Shown here: positions 59,246 to 64,000 of the stretch, one piece after another
How the letters are laid out: the number at the start of each line of letters is the position of its first letter
How positions within the stretch are numbered: the first letter of the stretch is position 1
Source of the DNA: Alphaproteobacteria bacterium
GTDB taxonomy: Bacteria; Pseudomonadota; Alphaproteobacteria; Micropepsales; Micropepsaceae
Reading direction: 5' to 3'
Assembly: GCA_017983635.1 (NCBI GenBank)
Contig: JAGOBA010000001.1
Coordinates: forward strand, 1-64,000
DNA: 64,000 nucleotides
The notes under the pieces: generated by a model
Told to the model about the DNA's origin: nothing
Databases searched by the model: none
The model's input: the letters and a program-made list of their open reading frames with translations, nothing else
Position numbers and translations under genes: made by a program

Positions 59246-59947
59246 TCAGAATGGGTTGAAGTGATAGCTCAACCGCGCCGTCACTGTTTGCAGCGTCACA
59301 TCGATATCGTTGACGACGGTCGCAGGACCCGCGGTCGTACCAGTGTGATCCTGATTGCCGAAGTCGTAGTAATTGTATTCGAGGCCGACCGACACATTGT
59401 CACCAATCTGATGCTCGATGCCGGCACCGGCCGTCCAACCACTGTGATCTTCGTCGGTGCTGTAGCTTAGGTTGCCTGGGTCGAAGTGATCAGTATTCAC
59501 CTTCGTCATCGCATAGCCGCCTTTAAGATAGACAACCGAGTTGTCCCAGGTCCATCCAGCACGGAGCGCCGCACTCGCGAGCCAATTGATCTCCGAAGTC
59601 ACGAACTCGTTCGTGTCACCTGGGTTCGTGTTCAGCGTCGTTTCATCGTAGTCGAGGGCCGACCAACCCACTTCCAAGCCGAATAACCAATTCGACATTT
59701 GATAGTTGTATCCGAGTTGCGCGCCGCCACCGACCCCGTCAACGCTCTGGTCGATCGTCTGCCCCGGGGCAAAGTTGATCGCCCCAGCACCGCCGCCTGT
59801 TGTGTTCGACACGTTCGTCCAATCCGTATCGCCGAACGCGCCGCCCGCGTTCAAACCGATGTAGAAGCCGTTCCACGTTCCGGCGCTCGCCGGCGCAACC
59901 ACGGCGCCGAACGCAAATACAGAAGCCAAAAGCACTTGCTTGGTCAT
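59246..59947 (-). CDS. Outer-membrane beta-barrel protein, Omp25/31 type
   Basis: A 233-residue porin-like protein with a signal peptide (LLASVFAFGAVVAPASA). The first strand NGFYIGLNAGGAFGDTDW, a glycine/asparagine-rich barrel, and the terminal strand TARLSYHFNPF with C-terminal Phe are typical of the alphaproteobacterial Omp25/Omp31 family. These are abundant surface proteins. It is a single-gene unit with its own terminator. Confidence 0.9.
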   Translation of the reverse strand: MTKQVLLASVFAFGAVVAPASAGTWNGFYIGLNAGGAFGDTDWTNVSNTTGGGAGAINFAPGQTIDQSVDGVGGGAQLGYNYQMSNWLFGLEVGWSALDYDETTLNTNPGDTNEFVTSEINWLASAALRAGWTWDNSVVYLKGGYAMTKVNTDHFDPGNLSYSTDEDHSGWTAGAGIEHQIGDNVSVGLEYNYYDFGNQDHTGTTAGPATVVNDIDVTLQTVTARLSYHFNPF

Positions 59948-60206
59948 GAGCTTACCCCACTGTGTGTTTTTGTGAGCCTACGACGCAGCCTTTTGGCCTT
60001 ACGTCGAATCGTTATGAGCCCAGAAATTATCGGGCACGCCCAAGCGCCAACACCAAGGAGAGCGCGAACCGGCGCGCGGTCTCAACTTGCGTATCGGCGA
60101 ATCAGCCGAATCGTAGGAATTTCCTCACATGCAAGCGGAAGCTCGCTGCGCACAAATCCCAGAGAACCGGGAAAAATGCGGAAATGGACTACGCCTTAAC
60201 TTCGCG

Positions 60207-61379
60207 TCACATCAATTCGACCGCCAACGCGGTTGCCTCGCCGCCGCCGATACACAACGACGCCACGCCGCGTTTCAGCCCTCGGCGCTGCAGCGCATTG
60301 ATCAACGTCACGACGATTCGCGCCCCCGAGGCGCCGATCGGATGGCCGAGCGCGCACGCGCCGCCGTTGACGTTCACCACATCCTGCGCGAGCGAAAGGT
60401 CTCGCAGCGCAATCATCGCCACCACCGCGAACGCCTCATTGATCTCGTAGAGGTCGACGTCGCTTTTCTTCCACTTGGCGCGTTCGAGCACCCGCTCGAT
60501 CGCTTTCACCGGCGCCGTCGTGAACCAGCGTGGCTCGGCCGCATTGCTGGCTTGCGCCACGATCCGCGCTATCGGTTTGAGTCCATGTCTGCCCGCCGCA
60601 TCGCCGCGCGCCAAGACCAACGCGGCCGCTCCATCCGAAATCGAAGACGAGTTTGCGGCGGTGACCGTACCATCCTTCGCGAACGCAGGTTTCAAGGTCG
60701 GTATCTTCGCCGGATCAGCCTTACGCGGCTGCTCATCGGTCGAGACCGCAACGTCACCGCTCTTGCCCCGCACCGCGACAGCCGTGATCTCGCCCTCGAA
60801 GCTTCCATCCTTTTGCGCGCGCAGCGCGCGAGACAGCGACTCGACGGCGTAGGCATCCTGCTCGGCTCGCGTGAACTGATAATGCCGAGCCGCATCTTCC
60901 GCATAGGTGCCCATCAACCGGCCTTCGTAAGCGTCCTCAAGCCCGTCTAGGAACATATGATCCTTGACCTCGCCGTGCCCAAGCCTAAACCCGCCGCGCG
61001 CCTTCGGCAGCAGATAGGGCGCGTTCGTCATCGACTCCATGCCGCCGGCAACGACAATCGACGCGCCGCCGTTTGCGAGTTGATCGGTGGCCAGCATCAT
61101 CGCCTTCATGCCCGACCCACAAACTTTGTTGACCGTTGTGCACGGCACCGTGTTCGGCAACCCGCCATGGATTGAAGCCTGTCGCGCCGGCGCCTGCCCA
61201 ACCCCGGCCGGCAACACGCAGCCCATATAGACATCGTCGATTTCTTCGACCTTGGCTCCCGATCGGGCAACCGCCGCCCGGATCGCCGCCGCCCCAAGCT
61301 GCGGCCCCGTCAGCGCCGAGAGCTCCCCCTGAAACCCACCCATCGGGGTGCGAGCTGCGCCTGTGATGAAGATGTCCAT
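60207..61379 (-). CDS. Acetyl-CoA C-acetyltransferase (thiolase)
   Basis: A 390-residue thiolase. The catalytic Cys87 ([10 protein letters not shown]), Asn314 in NEAF, His346 ([11 protein letters not shown]) and Cys376 ([11 protein letters not shown]) are all present. It condenses or cleaves acetyl-CoA and acetoacetyl-CoA, for beta-oxidation, ketone use or PHB precursors. No phaB or phaC gene is nearby, so the pathway is not decided. The length is typical. Confidence 0.94.
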   Translation of the reverse strand: MDIFITGAARTPMGGFQGELSALTGPQLGAAAIRAAVARSGAKVEEIDDVYMGCVLPAGVGQAPARQASIHGGLPNTVPCTTVNKVCGSGMKAMMLATDQLANGGASIVVAGGMESMTNAPYLLPKARGGFRLGHGEVKDHMFLDGLEDAYEGRLMGTYAEDAARHYQFTRAEQDAYAVESLSRALRAQKDGSFEGEITAVAVRGKSGDVAVSTDEQPRKADPAKIPTLKPAFAKDGTVTAANSSSISDGAAALVLARGDAAGRHGLKPIARIVAQASNAAEPRWFTTAPVKAIERVLERAKWKKSDVDLYEINEAFAVVAMIALRDLSLAQDVVNVNGGACALGHPIGASGARIVVTLINALQRRGLKRGVASLCIGGGEATALAVELM

Positions 61380-61497
61380 GTCGCCTGTCCTTCATTGATC
61401 GACAGGGTTCTAGCACCGCCCTCGCAACGCGTCGAACGCCACGCAACCAAATCCACGCACCGCTCGTACAAGCCAGAATGCACTCGGAGGACTGATC

Positions 61498-62034
61498 GTG
61501 CGTCTGAAACTCAACGCCTTGTTGATCGCCGTAGCCGTTGCCGCTACGCCCACCTTAGCCGCCGAGCGCCCCATCTGCGCCCCTCAAAGCGTTGTGTTGA
61601 CAGGTAAGGCCGCAGTCGAGCGCAACCTCAAAACGGTCGGCGCCATCTACGAAGCCTTCGGCAAAGGCAATGTCCCGGGCATTCTTGGTTGCATCTCGCC
61701 CAAGGCGAAGTGGGAATCCTGGGGCGGTAACAGCGCCCAACGCGCCGGCGTCCCCTGGATGAAAGAACAACACGGCAGCGACGGGGTCGCGGCATTCTTC
61801 GCCTACATCGGAAAGTGGAAGGTCAACGGTTTCGCCGTGAAAAATGTCATGGCCTCCGGCGCCAATGTGGCGGCTGAAGTGGAGGTCGACTTCGAAGTCA
61901 CCCAGACCGGCGGTCGTATCCAAGACGAAGAATTGCACTACTGGACGTTTGACGAGCGCGGACGCGTCACCGGCCTGCGGCACTATAGCGACACCGCAGA
62001 ACACATCGCCGCCTTCAGAGGCAAGCAGAACTAG
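61498..62034 (+). CDS. Exported NTF2/SnoaL-like protein
   Basis: A 178-residue protein with a signal peptide (LNALLIAVAVAATPTLAA). The mature part has the SnoaL/NTF2 fold pattern: an N-terminal helix AIYEAFGKGNVPGILGCISP, then WGGNSAQRAGVPWMKEQ and the beta-rich WTFDERGRVTGLRHYSDT. Such folds serve as isomerases, hydrolases or ligand-binding proteins; none can be named here. The GTG start at 61498 follows CGGAGGA. Confidence 0.82.
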   Translation: MRLKLNALLIAVAVAATPTLAAERPICAPQSVVLTGKAAVERNLKTVGAIYEAFGKGNVPGILGCISPKAKWESWGGNSAQRAGVPWMKEQHGSDGVAAFFAYIGKWKVNGFAVKNVMASGANVAAEVEVDFEVTQTGGRIQDEELHYWTFDERGRVTGLRHYSDTAEHIAAFRGKQN

Positions 62035-62174
62035 GGTTGGGGTGCAGCCCTGTGGCAGCGGCCGAAATCTAGCGGCGCCGGACGGAGAATCCGGTCGACA
62101 GGACATCCCGGCCACACCCGTCCCGGCACGGCTGCCAGTATATTTGGAGCAACAAAAAGCAGCGTGGGGTTGTC

Positions 62175-63200
62175 ATGAAGCTCTTATCATTCGCGCCACA
62201 GGCGCTGGTCCTTGCCGGACTCGTGTCGTCGCTCGGCGCCGTCAGCGCCTACGGCAAAGCCGGCGACAACGGCCAGTACTTCCTCATCGAAGGTCTCTAC
62301 CTGTCGAAAGACGACGGCGACGTCGTAGCGTTGACGACGAATGATGGTGCGGGCGCTTTTGATCTCGTCACCAACGACGCGATCGAACTCGACGATGGCT
62401 GGGGCGCACGCGCCGCGGCGCAGTTCGAAGCGTTTGGCACCACCTGGCAAGCAAGCGCCTTTGTGGCAACGTTCTCCGATCAAGACATGCTCGTCAGCGG
62501 CCTCGAGGTCCCCTTAAACACGGATACAACCTATGCCAAGTTTGTCGGCGGCACTGATCCAACCGCTGGAGATCCAGTAAACTCCGACCTGCTGGAGGCC
62601 ATCAGCGCCACGCAAGACGGAAGCCTCTACGGCGCTGAGTTCTCATGGGTAAAGAACCTGGGTGGTTGGGGCTGGCGCAATGTCGATTTCATCGCCGGCG
62701 TTCGTTATATCCACTACGGTGAGGAACTTCGCGGCGCAGCGTTCGACGACCCGGACGACCTCACCGGCGCGGACAATGACATCGACCGTTTCGGCATCGA
62801 GATCGAAAACGATCTCGTCGGCGTCCAGATCGGGTTGCAGGCGATGTGGGACATAACGCCCAGCGTCGCGATCGGCGGCACGTTGAAGGGCGGCGTCGCT
62901 GCGAACTTCGCCAGCCGCGATCGCTCGTTCTCCGCCGACAACGGCAACTTCCCAGCCTATACCAATAGCAGCGACGACACCGACCTCGCCGAGTTCGCCG
63001 AATTCAACCCGCGCATCGACATCGCGCTTAGCCAATCGGCGAGCCTGACGATCGGCGGCACGGTTCTGTGGATCAACGAAACGTCCCGCGCGGTCTCGCA
63101 CTTTCAGACGGTCGCCAATAGCGCCGACTCGAACCTCCGGGCCGACGACGACCAACTGTTCTACGGCGCCTCGATCGGCCTGAAGCTGGCTCTGAACTGA
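62175..63200 (+). CDS. Outer-membrane protein, Lpg1974-like
   Basis: A 341-residue outer-membrane beta-barrel protein. The signal peptide is ALVLAGLVSSLGAVSAYG, and the first strand GQYFLIEGLYLSKDDG follows. A later strand pair WGWRNVDFIAGVRYIHYGEE resembles the Lpg1974 family of pore-forming proteins. The C-terminal YGASIGLKLALN is the last strand. The assignment to that family is tentative, but outer-membrane location is well supported. Confidence 0.72.
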   Translation: MKLLSFAPQALVLAGLVSSLGAVSAYGKAGDNGQYFLIEGLYLSKDDGDVVALTTNDGAGAFDLVTNDAIELDDGWGARAAAQFEAFGTTWQASAFVATFSDQDMLVSGLEVPLNTDTTYAKFVGGTDPTAGDPVNSDLLEAISATQDGSLYGAEFSWVKNLGGWGWRNVDFIAGVRYIHYGEELRGAAFDDPDDLTGADNDIDRFGIEIENDLVGVQIGLQAMWDITPSVAIGGTLKGGVAANFASRDRSFSADNGNFPAYTNSSDDTDLAEFAEFNPRIDIALSQSASLTIGGTVLWINETSRAVSHFQTVANSADSNLRADDDQLFYGASIGLKLALN

Positions 63201-63222
63201 CGGCGGCCGGAAGCCGACTTGG

Positions 63223-63250
63223 GGGGCGGCAAATCAGCCGCCCCTTCTTC
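63223..63250 (+). terminator. Probable terminator after the outer-membrane protein
   Basis: GGGGCGGC (63223-63230) and GCCGCCCC (63237-63244) make a perfect 8-bp stem with loop AAATCA. Only TTCTTC follows, so the T run is weak. Confidence 0.65.
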
Positions 63251-63339
63251 ATTTGGCAAAGGGGCTCGAAAGCCGGGGCGACCCACCCTTCACAAGCCCC
63301 CGCCCATCTGTTAAATGCCCGCCCCTTCCCCAAGACGTT

Positions 63340-63424
63340 GCGGTCATGGCGGAATTGGTAGACGCACTACCTTGAGGTGGTAGCGGGGCGACCCGTGGAA
63401 GTTCGAGTCTTCTTGACCGCACCA
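63340..63424 (+). tRNA. tRNA-Leu(GAG)
   Basis: 85 bases including CCA. The acceptor stem GCGGTCA pairs with TGACCGC. The anticodon stem CTACC/GGTAG holds loop TTGAGGT with anticodon GAG. A variable arm of class II length (CGGGGCGACCCG) and the T-arm GAAGTTCGAGTCTTC complete it. Confidence 0.95.
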
Positions 63425-63517
63425 TTTTGGCCCTACCGGCCGGGGACGAAGTTCAGACATTGTTGAGTGGCGCCCGGTATCCTTGCGCCGCCCTCAACCC
63501 AACTACAGTTCCCACCC

Positions 63518-64000
63518 ATGGCCGACACCGCTAGCGACGTGAAGTTCGCCGCGCCCAGAGGGGCGCGCGACGTCGTGACGTCGGAGTTCCTGCGCGCAGT
63601 TCTGGACGCCTTGGAAGGTGGCGACGGCGCTGAACTGATGGGACTGATCGAGCCGCTCCACCCGGCCGACGTCGCGCAGCTGCTCGGTGCCATGGACGCC
63701 GCCGACCGGCGGACCTTGGTTACCACGCTCGGCTCTAACTTCGATCCGGAAATTCTCTCCGAACTCGACGAAGATCTGCGTACCGAATTGGTCCGCATGC
63801 TGGGCTCGAAGTCGCTGGCCGAGGCGGTGAAGGAGCTCGACGTCGAGGACGCGGCCTACGTCCTCGAAGACCTTGAGGACGCCGAGAAGCGCGAAGTCCT
63901 GGCACAGGTTCCGCTCGAAGATCGCGCCCAAGTCGTCGATGCGTTGCTGTTTCCGGAGGACTCCGCCGGCCGCCTGATGCACCGCGAGTTCGTCGCGGTG
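63518..64000 (+). CDS. mgtE: MgtE magnesium transporter, N-terminal part, cut by window end
   Basis: 161 codons of an open frame that runs off the window. The MgtE N domain is clear: DALEGGDGAELMGLIEPLHP, then DVAQLLGAMDAADRR, and the repeats LDEDLRTELVRMLGSK and LEDLEDAEKREVL. FPEDSAGRLMHREFVAV leads into the CBS domains. MgtE is a Mg2+-gated channel whose cytoplasmic domains sense Mg2+. ATG 63518 lies 93 bases after tRNA-Leu. Confidence 0.93.
   Translation, partial: MADTASDVKFAAPRGARDVVTSEFLRAVLDALEGGDGAELMGLIEPLHPADVAQLLGAMDAADRRTLVTTLGSNFDPEILSELDEDLRTELVRMLGSKSLAEAVKELDVEDAAYVLEDLEDAEKREVLAQVPLEDRAQVVDALLFPEDSAGRLMHREFVAV

Overview
The window is a GC-rich stretch of chromosome from an alphaproteobacterium. 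This is inferred from a complete ccoNOQP-ccoGHIS oxidase operon with FNR/FixK-type boxes, a betaine-lipid btaBA pair, a TonB-dependent receptor, Omp25-type porins, and typical alphaproteobacterial families (DUF2189, DUF4389, PAS_5). I do not assign a genus.

Layout. 1-5.5 kb: end of a peptide-type ABC transporter ATPase, an aldehyde dehydrogenase and an SDR with overlapping ends, then a TonB receptor. 5.7-14.3 kb: a DUF2189 membrane protein, then the eight-gene cbb3 oxidase structural and assembly operon on the minus strand (ccoN,O,Q,P,G,H,I,S). 14.3-17.3 kb: a [2Fe-2S] ferredoxin, a six-ligand diiron protein and a triple-PAS protein on the plus strand. Three FNR/FixK-like palindromes sit in front of ccoN, the ferredoxin and the diiron gene, so this block reads as one low-oxygen regulon.

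17.3-20.4 kb: a non-coding stretch, then a two-gene minus-strand unit encoding a DUF4365 nuclease-like protein and a HEPN-type protein, probably for defence. 20.40-40.57 kb: an integrated element of about 20.2 kb, bounded by a 15-bp direct repeat. The right copy is the 3' end of tRNA-Ser(GCT) and the left copy lies 168 bp before a tyrosine integrase. It carries an AlpA-like protein, a Toprim primase, a RepA-like ATPase, an iteron-like repeat cluster with a hairpin (candidate origin), and a partial phage morphogenesis set: gpV, hub, Z-like, TerS, decoration protein, DNA-circularisation protein, tail chaperone with a probable -1 frameshift extension, and a short tape measure. I see no large terminase, portal, major capsid, sheath or tube gene. 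Its right end has an Abi_2 gene, an SRAP gene and a leftward set of unknown genes facing a small RHH protein across a perfect 14-bp inverted repeat. It could be a phage satellite or a deletion-reduced prophage.

40.7-64 kb is ordinary chromosome: btaBA, an RsmB-like methyltransferase, a DUF2157/GDYXXLXY pair, rhomboid protease, fatty-acid and CoA enzymes (acyl-CoA dehydrogenase, enoyl-CoA hydratase, thiolase), a GMC oxidoreductase, PilZ and PAS_5 proteins, a gamma-carbonic anhydrase, a SemiSWEET transporter, outer-membrane proteins, a sarcosine-oxidase-like enzyme, tRNA-Leu(GAG) and the start of mgtE.
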